Shown: one piece after another, positions 25,601 through 37,500 of the stretch
How positions within the stretch are numbered: position 1 is the first letter of the stretch
Layout of the letters: each line of letters begins with the position of its first letter
Source: Chloranthus sessilifolius
Taxonomy: Eukaryota; Streptophyta; Magnoliopsida; Chloranthales; Chloranthaceae
Length of the DNA stretch: 64,000 bases
Assembly (NCBI GenBank): GCA_021018995.1
Contig: CM037585.1
Location: forward strand, 62,932,646 to 62,996,645
Direction of reading: 5' to 3'
Translations under genes and position numbers: made by a program
Notes under the pieces: model-generated
The model's database searches: none
What the model saw: only the letters and a program-made list of their open reading frames with translations
Told to the model about the DNA's origin: nothing

Positions 25601-28600
25601 TCTTGAGGTCTTGAAAACTCTTCTCACATGCTTCAGTCCACTCAAACTTCGCATTCTTCCTTGTAAGTTGTGTGAACGGACCCGAGAGCTTGGAAAAGCC
25701 CTCCACAAATCTCATGTAATAACCAGCCAATCCTAGGAAACTTCGTACTTCTGTTACGGTCTTTGGTTGTTCCCATTGCACAATGGCCTCGATCTTTGCC
25801 GGATCCACTGTGACACCTGCTTTTGAGACAACATGTCCCAAGATGCTCACTTGTTCTAACAAAAACTCACACTTGCTGAGTTTCGCGTACAGTTGGTGTT
25901 CACATAAAGTCTGTAGAGCAATTTGTAGATGTTGCTCATGTTCTTCTCTAGACTTCGAGTAGATGAGAATATCATCCACGAACACAACCACACATGTATC
26001 AAGATGTGGTTTGAACACCCTGTTCATGAGATCCATGAATGAAGTTGGTGCGTTAGTCAAGCCAAAAGGCATCACTAAGAACTCATAATGCCCATATCTG
26101 GTTCTGAACGCAGTCTTCTGAATATCCTCAGCTTTCACTTTCAACTGATGGTATCCAATCTCAAGTCGATCTTGGAAAAGAACCTTGCTCCTTGCAACTG
26201 ATCAAAAAGATCATCAATCCTAGGAAGCGGATAACGGTTCTTGATCGTCAACTTGTTCAACTGACGATAGTCGATGCATAATCTCATCGACCCGTCCTTC
26301 TTCTTGACAAATAAGACTGGTGCTCCCCAAGGAGAAACAGTTAGCCTTATAAACCCCTTATCCAAAACTTCCTGCAATTGTTCTTTCAACTCTTTCAACT
26401 CAGCTGGAGCCATCCGATAAGGTGCTTTAGATACTAGCTTCGTACCTGGGGCTAAGTCAATTGCGAACTCAACTTCCCGGTCTGGTGGCAATCCTAGTAG
26501 CTCTTCAGGAAATACATCTTGAAACTCACATGCAGCCGAAATTTCGGATATGGCGTTCTTCTCTTCCTGTTTCTCTTGTAAGTAAGCTAAGTATCCACTA
26601 CATCTGTTTCTCATCATCTGTTCAACTCGAATCACGGAGATGAATGGGTTCAAAGGTTGGTCGTATGCCATAAAATCTAAATGATCAACCACCATTGGGA
26701 CAAAAAGACACCATCTTTCTTCGACAATAGGCATTCGCGTTATGAGTGGATAACCAGTCCATGCCAAGGATTACATCGAATCCTTGCATATCTAATAGGG
26801 TTCAAATCGGCCACTAACTCATGATCTTCATAATCCGTAATGGCGACGATAACTGATCAATACACTGTGTCGGTGCTCACAGAATTTCCTGTTGGCACTG
26901 ACACGGTTGTTATTCACTGAAAAGTACCACTTTTCACCTCTTAACCTAGCCTTTAGTACACGTTGGAGCTGTCTAATAATCCTCTGTTTAGTATGTTTTG
27001 TAGTTAATAATAACAGTTGCAGCTTAGTACAAAGTCCATGTGTTTGAAGCCAAAAAGAGAGAATTCGTGCTAAGATGTGGAGCTGATGCAAGAACAGAGA
27101 ATACACCTTGGTGGCACACACCATGGTGACCATATTGCATGCCAAGGTGGACCCTAGAAGTCCAGAGGAGGAATGGTTGGTGGACCCAAGTGTTGGAAGC
27201 TACAGCAGGAGCACAGCAGCAGAACACAGTTAAATTGCCTCACACAGTTAGTGCGAGGTTCACAAGGTTGAAATATACTCACACTCGCGAAGAACTCGCG
27301 CAGCTCAGTGAAGGAATGGCTTCAGAGAACTACTTCGCGCAGCAGTCGCGCGCTTAATTTGCTCTCAACACTCCAAGTCCTCGCGAAGCACTCATGCACT
27401 AGAACCTTCAGAAATCCTTCTCGCGAAGTCCAGGCATTTCTCTTTCATTTCATGTCGCGAAGCACTAGCGCAATCCATGGCAAGAAAATCTCATAAATGT
27501 CGCGCGAAGAGTTCTCGCGCGGCTCATCCATGTAGAAGACGCCAGCCACTTGCGCAGCTCAAGAGGAGAGAGAGCTCTAGAAAATCTCTCGCGCAGCTCC
27601 CGCACGCGTAAATGCCTAAACCATCCACTACGCGAAATGTTCTACTCACTACACAAGGAGCCTGGCGAAATCTAAACTCATCTACATGAGACCCTCGCAA
27701 CAGGAATTACCTGAAACTCCACTGCGCGAGCTGAGACCACTCATTGCAAATTCATCCCCGCGAGTTCTCTTCTGCAGCTACTTCAACCATGCAATGTGCC
27801 TCGCAAGGAGCAAATAAAACAGCCCCACGAAGCACGGGCTCCTGCTTTCTAATTCCATACTCAGGGACCTTTTGGGGATTTCCCCAGGTCTAGGGCACAC
27901 ATCCTGAGGCCCTGATCTCTATGCACGCATCCTGAGGCATCTAAGGGTTGTAACCAAGCCACGTCTGCCATAAAATTAGGATTTTCTCCCTTGTGGGCAA
28001 AGGCATTAAGCATTGAGTATAAAACCTGTAACTTAGCTGATTTGTCCTATCTTTCCTTAACCACAGTCAGCTGTGAGCACTAGCAGATTAGGGTTAGGGT
28101 TAGATCACCATCTTTTTCCATTTTTCTTCTTCCTTAGCCCAACACTTGCTGGCTATGAACTCTGTAAGCAATTAGGTATAGTTTGATTCAGTTTTGTAAT
28201 GGGTTTTGTACACATTGGGATTTGTTGAGGGCTGTTCTGCACAAGGTTGCGGCCTTGAGAAATTTCATTGTAAGTATTGTTTAATCAATGAAATATGTGT
28301 TTAAATGCTTATTCAATCTGCTGTTTTCCTATCTGTCCATAGTATTCTTTGATCTATATCATGCACTTAGGATCATGGATCAAAATATCGTCCGATACCG
28401 ATACGTATCGGACGATACGTATCGGTATCGGAGGTGGGCGATACGGTACATTAAATGTACCGTATCGCCCATTTATAAGGCTAATACCGGACGATACATT
28501 CAATGTATCGTCCGGTATTATACTGTTCCGGTACGTATCGTCCGATACGTACCGGTTTTCGGCCCGGACGATACGTACCGGAAAACCGGCATTTTGATCC

Positions 28601-31481
28601 TTGCTTAGGATTTTACTGATTTGAAATCCCCATGGAAGCTTAAGCTTGTAGCCCTGGGACCATAGTGGTAGCTGCAATTATCTTGTTTCATCTCAGACCT
28701 CTGTGATGTGGATAGCCTGTGACCATTTCAGTGGACAGACTATAGCCCTAGGGTGATTCCAAGCCACATATCTAAGAGGGATTCTTATCCTCTGCACTTG
28801 AGCTTGTAGCCTTGTGAGAGGTTGTAGAAGGAACAAGCTCCCCTCTATTTTACATGACCATCATCATATGTTAGATCTGATTTCTCTGTAGGGATTACAG
28901 ACTTGTGAGCTAAGTCATTGCAGGCCTTTTGTAGCAATGACCAGCTGTATTTAAGTCTCCAAATAGCCTTTGAACAACTGCGGTTTCCACTGGTTTTTCA
29001 AGAGTTGTTTGCTCCTACGGAAGCTTGAGCTTGTAGCCTGGCAAACATAGTGTCTGCAATGATCTTTATGTTCTGATTTGATCCATTGGTTGGAGGAAAT
29101 CTATTGGATAATCTGTGACCATTTAAGTGGACAGGTTATAGCCTTAAGATCAGTCCATTCCCTTGGAACAGGTTGGTTTTGTGATTTAATTCCTGTGTTT
29201 TGACCCTCTCTATTAGATAGCCTGTGACCATTTTAAGTGGACAGATTATAGCCTTAAGAGACCAGGTCAAACCATAGGAGTTGAGTTGGATTCTTCCACC
29301 TTGCAGATGTGCTTATAGTCATCTGAAGGATTGCTGCAGAGACAGCTCTAAAACTGAGTTACTTGACTGAAATAACCTTTAGCTTAGTTGTCTACTTCTC
29401 ATCAATTTTTACCTTTGTTTTGACACACACCATCACCACCTTCTTCATGAACCCTTTCTTTAGGATAGGACTGCACTTTCTTTCTCTTTTTTTAGTGTTA
29501 GTTTAGTGTAGTTGTGACACCCAACTCCCTTTCCCTAGGATTGCCAGATCTGTAGCCAAATCTGGAGACCTACTAATATAATCCTTTTTGGGTCCTAGAT
29601 CAATTTCTCTATAGGACAAACTCTTACTTACTCAAAACTTGCTACAACAGCCTTGTATCTTGCAAGCTGTGTATATTTTAGACTTGCTGTTTTGCATATT
29701 TCCATCTCTTCACTCTTGATTTGTTTTCTCCACCTTTTCCAATAAAATGGCAGCAAGCGTTTTAAAATAAACCCAACAAGTTTTTGGCGCCGCTGCCAGG
29801 GATCATTGATCTTTTTAGTAGACCTGAGTTGTATTGTATTGTATTTTAGCTTACAAAATTCTTTGTAGAAGTGCCTGATTTTGAATAAAAAGTACTACTG
29901 ATTTTTGTTGGAATTTTTGCAGATTTGGACAGCAGCAGAAGGGAAAAGCTAGAGCTGCATGCTGGAGTTTAGCTAGCTTCTGTTTGCATTTCTCTTACCC
30001 TAAAACTCAGTTCCATTTGTGTTGAATTCTCTGTCAGTAGTTTAGCTATAAATTTTGTTTAGCAGTAATTTTTGTTTGCAAATTTTTTGTAGTGTGTTGT
30101 GAGTATTTTCTCTACCTGATTCTAGGGAGTTGATGTCAGCCAAGGAGACCACTGGCTGAAGAGTTTCCATAGATTACAGAAAATTCAACTCTAAGACCAG
30201 AAAAGACCACTTTCCTCTCCCTTTCATTGACCAAATTCTAGATAAATTGGCTGGGAAAACATTTTATTGCTTTCTTGATGGATACTCAGGGTATAACTAA
30301 ATCCCTGTGTATCCTCAAGATCAAGAGAAGACCACCTTTACATGTCCCTTTGGCACTTTTTCCTATAGGAGAATGCCTTTTGGTCTATGCAATGCCCCAA
30401 CCACATTTTAGAGGTGCATGTATGCAATCTTTTCCGATATGATTGGTAAGTTCCTAAAAATTTTTATGGATGACTTCTCTGTATATGGGGACAGTTTTAG
30501 TCAGTGCTTAAGTCACCTTGACCTGGTTTTGCAAAGGTGTGAAGAGACCAATTTGGTCTTAAGCTGGGAAAAGAGTCACTTCATGGTAACACAAGAAATT
30601 GTGTTAGGCCATGTGGTTTCCCACAGAGGTAGAAGGGTTGACAAAGCCAAGGTTGACTTGATTTCACACCTACCCCCACCCAGGACTGTCAAACAAATTA
30701 GATCCTTTTTAGGACATGCTGGATTTTACGGAAAGTTCATTAAGGACTTCAGCAGAATTGCAAAGCCACTGTGCCACCTGCTGTGTCAGGATATGCAATT
30801 TGAATTTTCTGCTGAGTGCCTTGAGGCCTTTGAGGTCTTAAAAAAGTGCCTCACCACTACTGTAATCCAGGACCCAGATTACTCACTCTCCATCTCTTTC
30901 TTCTCCGATATGAATAAGTGTCAAATTTCGTTTGTTTTGTCATATTTGTGCCTCTATAATTTTAACAAATTATTAGAAAATATTTACTATTTTTTGTAAA
31001 TTTTTATAATATTTTTTTTTATTTATATATTTTTTATTTTTTACAATTAATAATTTTGTAAGTTCGTGAGGCTTACGCCTCACACTTTGAGGCTTACGCC
31101 TTGTCTTGGGGAAGGGTAAAACGCTATGCCTTCGGCTTTCGCCTCTGAAAACATTGTCCATGTGAAGCTTCCTATGAATCTCTAGGGTGATAATGAAGTT
31201 GCACTTCACATTGTTGAGAATCTCGTTTATCATGACAGAACAATATACATTGAAATAGATTGTCACATCATCCGTGACAAAGTAGAATCCAGTGAGTTTT
31301 GTATTCCTCAACTGAGATCCAAAGATCAACTTGCCAATATTCTTACCAAAGTTGTTAGAAGAACAAGGTTGCATAATATGGCCTCCAAGTTGGACATGAT
31401 GGACATCTATGCCCCAACTTGAGGAGTGTTGTGTATCACTAATATTAGTTGGGAGAGTGATTGATAAGTAGAATATATATA

Positions 31482-31537
<56 letters not shown>

Positions 31538-34500
31538 ATCCTATTTTTAATGAGATATACAATAATATAGAGGGTGTGAGATTCTTGAATTCATATCCCT
31601 AATCCTCTCCATCTCTTTCTTCTCCACTTTTTTCTCTTCCTTCACCTAATGCTAACCCTATCTTTTCATGCACTAACCCTAATCTATCTAAAGGAATACC
31701 AAACTTAATTCTTTCCATGTTATGAATATTAGTTTAAATAGGGTTTCAAAAGAATTTATAAATATGAAACCAGATTTTACTAATTTCATGATATACGGAT
31801 ATCGAGGCATGCAAATTTCTGTAAGCACGAATTTCAATATACAAAGAAGGATTTTTGTATACATGAACTTTGAGTACAATGTCTATACATAGAATTTATG
31901 ATAAATAGATTTCTATGTACATAGATTTATGCGCACAGATTTTATAGACATTTCTATGCACATGAATTTCTAACTGCATGGGTCTTTGTGACAAATTTGA
32001 GTCCACACAGATTTGTGTGTATAAATACTTGAACACAAAATCAATTAATCGAATTTATGAAAACCAATTTCAGCAAAAAAAAATTATGGAAATTTGTGGA
32101 GTTTCAAAAACTCTAATTCACGAAAAAGTTGAAAGATAAAATGGTGGGGTTAATAGAAAATGTGAATCTTAAAATTAAATTAGAAATTTATGGTTTATAA
32201 ATACAAGTTTATTTTTTAAAAAATTTCAAATAAGTTTCTGGGATTTTCTCATTACCACATTTTCAAAAAGATGAACTCAATGGATTTCATGACTTAAAAT
32301 AAAAATTAAAAGTAATATTTATTAATTTGGGGCTTTTATCAAACAAAAATTTCAAAATTTGATTGTGCTTTATTTGAGAATTTAATTAAATAAAAAAATT
32401 TGACTTCCTTATTGATGTTCAAAAAGTAATGTTTGCCTGATAGTAATTGATGTTAATGAAGCAGTTTGATCTCGTTTTCCTTAGGCCAAATACCAGATCA
32501 CCCTTTTTCAATGGCTTAGTCTCTCAAAAGTGTGAGGAATTAAGGCAAGGAGAATTTCAAGGGAGCACTGGAATTTCAAACTCTAATAGAATTTGGTAAA
32601 CTGTTAAAGCTAATAATACAATGAATCAGAATTGGGTTGGGACCCAACCTCAAGAGTAACCTAACCCTAATCAGAGTTATTACAAAATAGTTATCATACT
32701 AGCCATGCATACCAATCCACAACATTGACGTCCCACACAACCTATTGCATACAATCTACCACAAACATACCCATACAACTTCTAAGTCTGATCAATTGAC
32801 TAAATCTCATAATGAACAAAAATAATATATCATGCCAACGAATTCTCACATGCTTCGAATTTGTTTTCTTGAATTGCACGATATTGGAGTATTCAGAAAG
32901 TAATTATTTTTACACTAAGAAAAATGGGATAATTTTTATTTTTTACATAAAATAAATTAGGTACACTCGTTAAGCTGACCTGTAAAAATTAGGTAAACCA
33001 CTTTAAAGAACTCCTTGTATTATGTCTGATCGGTAAATATTACCATAATGTCATCATTTGCATGATAAAATAATATTTTTTTAAATTCATTTAATTTCTG
33101 AAAATATAAATAATTCTTGCAAATCATTAATGTCAATAGGAACCCAAGTATGTTGCATTCCCAAACATAGGAAAAATTATTCTAACACCTAAATAAGACT
33201 GCCAAGATTAACTTTTAGAGCAGGTGGTATAGCAAGCTTGCATAGTTTTAGTCCTTCATTCAAGTATTCAATGACGACGTGCCCAAACATCTCTTCTCTT
33301 TTATTAGGGTCAACCCATAATTTCCTCTTAAGTACTCATTCCGAATTCTATCCTTTTTTATTAGCCCACGTATCCACCTTAGTATACACATCTCAGCCAC
33401 ATGTATTTCGTCTTCATGTCACTTGTTCATAGCCCAACACTATACACTATAAAGTAAATTAAGTTTTATATATAATTATAAAAGCATCCAATTACAGTAG
33501 CACTCATTCATCACAGAACACACCACCGCTTGTGTCCACTTCACCTACCCTGAATTGATCCTACTTTGATATCCTCAATCTCACCATTTGGTTGTAAAGT
33601 AAAGACCAAGTACCAAACTCATGACATTGTGGCAATAAATCATTGATTTCAGTCTATTTCTAGTGCAGTCGAAAGGAATTATTAGTGCGAACCATGTAAT
33701 TAATTTGATGTTTGTTGCCTGCTCCATAGTATGTGTTTGCATTACATTATTCTGCTACTGGTATTGATGATTTTTCTAATATGACACAATTATATTTGAT
33801 AAAATAGAAGGGCTGCAGTATCTATTTTCTAATTCTTTTAAAAAAAATGATAATAACCACATTTGTTGTTAATATCGGGGTCTTAAGTTAGATAATGGGA
33901 GACATCTCCAATGAATTACATGCATACTTATAACAACATTGACCCTCACACTTCTGTCTCTACAGTCCTCAACAAAATAGAGTTACAGAAGGAAGAACCA
34001 CAGGGTGCTGAAAGCCAAAGTATATTTTAAATGAACGCACCAAAATACAATTGGCCTCATGTTATTCTTACGGCATATTACCTTGACCATAAGATGTGTA
34101 GTGGCAAAATCTAGTTAGGATGTTCTTTTCATAATTTAAATCCCTTTTTGTAACTTCCCCTATCCCAGGGTTGATGCGGGACAAGAACCCTAAACTACGT
34201 GAATGCTTATGAGATGAATATTTACCGAAATTTAACTAAATAAATTAAGAAAAAATCAATACATAATCGCAATACCTTAAGGTTCATGATTTTCCTCATA
34301 GAGGATCGTGTCAATTTGGGTAGGGTCCAGTCTGTGCGCTAGATCCGTCGGCCTTGCAGAAGCAAGATCCTAGAGATAGAACTCTAGCGGAAGGAAATGA
34401 TTGTAGGGTCGTGGGGTTGAGCCTAGAGATGAACTAGGTCCTCCACATTGAATGTTGTGCTAATCCTTGTATCTGGAGGAAGCTCAAGAATGCACACACG

Positions 34501-37500
34501 AGGACCAGGCCTGGAGCTTCCTTGCGACTCCCGATGGGAATCGTTTAGGTTCAATCGGAACCATTGCATGATCATTTAATCGGATTTCCATAAAAGTCTT
34601 AGGTAACTGCATCGATATTTTGAGAGTATCATTGCATAAATTAATTTGAAGCTTAATTTCGGTATGCAATGCGGAATGAGACTTAAGAGTTGGCTCACCA
34701 TAAAACTCAGAATGTGAAGTGGTATGCGACTCGAGACTATGATGTGTATGCGTGTCTATGGACTCGATTCTCTCATGTGCGTGCGACGTTAACAACTCAC
34801 ATGCAGTGGCCTCTATCAACACTAGTGACTCGTGTGATTGAATCAAGTGACACTAATGGCTCATGTACACTCGACTCGATTAACTCATGTGAACTCGTGT
34901 CAACCAAACTTAAAGATTCAAGTGCACTCGACCCTACCACCAACAAATACTCGTGCACAACGGGTTCTACAGGCACCAACAAATTGTGCATATGTGACTT
35001 AGTAGATTCTTGCGTGGGTGACTCGGTTGACTCACGTGTGAGCGACTCAACATCACTACTCACAAAGGAAATAGAAGCCTCTTTAACACAAACTAGTTCA
35101 GCTTTTTCTGTTTCCTTTTCTATTGTCAAATTTTCCTGCTCCTTAGAACTCTCCCACTTAATCAATAAATTCGGAGTGGAAAATTATGTAGTGCATTGAT
35201 AAGCAAACTGTCTAATCCTTGACACTTAAGACAATCAGGACACTTATCCGTCTTGGTTTTCAAAAATCATAGAAGGTGACGGTGTGTTACAGGAACATAC
35301 TTTTTTATAAGGTTCACTTGTCCTCTCATGTGAAGATGGGTTTACTCCGAAGAGATTCAGTACGGTGCTCTATGAGAGTCCAAGAAGTTTTGGCATTACC
35401 TTCCAACTTGGTTTTTGCTAGCCTAATTTTGTACTCATTCGGTACGCCATACCAATCAAAATAATCCTCTACACTAGGCAACCATTCCACAAAGGTTTTA
35501 GGGCTCCCCCATCCCTCAAAGTTTGGAACCTCATTCCGAATAGATTTTAGAAACCTTCCGGCAGTGTCATACTCGGGTTCACGATGGTGAAGATATCCCC
35601 TAACACACAAGTCAGCTTTGATGTCCCTAAGGGCATCGACAGTTTGCTCATGTTCATGGTGATCACGGCTTACTAACATGGGTTCTAAATGAAATGCAAC
35701 TATGAACCAACAATGAATGAGGACTTCTATCAAACACTAGACGTGCACACTGGTGAACACAAATGAAATAAATTTTCATTAAATTAAAATGACATGCACA
35801 TATGAACCAACAATAAATGAGGACTTTTATCAAACGCTATATGTGCACACTTTGATAAGAACTGAAATAAGATGCAATGAAAAATAAAATGCAGTGGAAT
35901 TAAATGTGCCCTAACCTAGAACTTAAGCTCTGATACCAAAACTGATGCGAGACAAGAACCCTAAACTACGTGAAAGCTTATGAGATGAAGATTTACCGAA
36001 ATTAAACTAAATTAATTAAGCAAAAATAATACATAATCGCAATACCTTAAGGTTCATGATTTTCCTCATAGAAGATCATATATATTTGGGTAGGGTCCAG
36101 TCCGTGCGCTAGATCCGTTACCCTTGCGGAAGGAAGATCCTAGAGATAGAACTCTAGCCACTTCCAGATTAAGGCGCTCGTAGTTCAATAATGGGATTGC
36201 TGGTTTTCTCCGAGATTTTGATGCAGAATGGCTTCATGGTTAAGGTGAGATTGAAGGTGTATTGGATCAATCGATTCAACGGTTTAGATGAAGGATGGGA
36301 TTGATGATTTTCAGGATATTTAAAAGGATGATGGCTGAATTTAGGATTTAAATGATCAAAAGAAAGCTAAGAAAGAAAATAAAAGATAAAGAGATAGATA
36401 GAAGATAGATAGATATTATGGGCTTCACACCCTTGGCTTCACACCAAACCCTTCTCGGGAAATAGATCGTGGGCTTCGCACCCTTGGCTTCATACCAAAC
36501 CTTTCTTGGGAAGAAGATTTAATCTTCGAAGAAACTCATCTAAAGTTCCAAAGCAAAAGCACTTTTCATTCATCAAAAACTAATTACATTGTTTATTAAA
36601 AGACCTTATATAGGAGGCCTTTAAAACAAAAAAAAACCTTAAAACACATACTAAAAAAAAGACAAGTATGCCCTCAAAACTTAAATTCTTTCAAAATTCC
36701 CACTGTAGCTTGATCAATCAAGGAACTATAGCAGTGTAGCTCGATCAATCCAGTTACTGTAGCACTGTAGCATTTTTTTATTTTTTTTAACTGGCTACTA
36801 TTGATCGATCAATTGACTGGGCATTGCTCCAGCACACTAATTCTGCTCCTTTCTGGTTTCTTGAAGTTGAAAATTCTGTTACGACCCAACTTCAATGCTC
36901 TCGATCTTGGTGTCCCCCGTCATTCTCCCTGACTCAAAATGTTTCATCACCAATGAAACACGCATGTAGTACTGATCAAGTGTATTGGGCTCGAACAGTG
37001 GAACTCCTCACAATGAACCCAAACAATTTCGACATCTGGTAACGTGTGAATATCATCTTGGTCGATTGTATTGAAGCGCACACTGTAAACCTCTCCTCGA
37101 CGTACCAAACAATCCGGCTCAACAACCCACTCTATCAAATATTTTTGAAGCTTCTCATCACCTCTCCCAGGCACGAAAGTCTTCATCACCGATGAAATGT
37201 GATTGTGATATCGGTTGGAAATACCGAAACTCAAGCAACGAATTCTCTCATGATTGGCCCATGCACTCTAGATAGTCGACTCACCAACCCTCTGCATCTC
37301 ATAAACCTGAAACTCTTTGTCGTAGGTGAATGCCACAATACCATCTAAAATTCTCTCAATTACCTCATTTTTCTGCCTGCTTGGGGAGGGAAGGGGTATT
37401 GACTGCAAAGTTGGGATGGGATCGTGAATAGGGGGCGTTGGGAAATGATTGCAAGGTTGTGGGGTTGAGGCTAGAGATGAACTAGGTCCTCCACATTGAA

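Larger units (their letters stand above)
26918..29778 (+). repeat. 5' LTR of an Athila-type Ty3 element
   Basis: The LTR starts TGAAAAGTACCACTTTTCACC, directly abutting chromovirus protease sequence. It ends CCAACA about 6 bp before a primer-binding site. It is about 2.86 kb long including a 230-bp MITE plus its duplication. It has a CGCGAAG/CGCGCAG-rich block (27285-27610). Further in are three copies of a unit with GCCTGTGACCATTTTAAGTGG (about 28711, 29110 and 29219). No second LTR is in the window. Confidence 0.72.

Noticed and set aside
33230..33450. Weak resemblance of a plus-strand stretch to a decayed coding or LINE-like sequence
   Set aside because: No motif could be placed in frame, so no feature is claimed.
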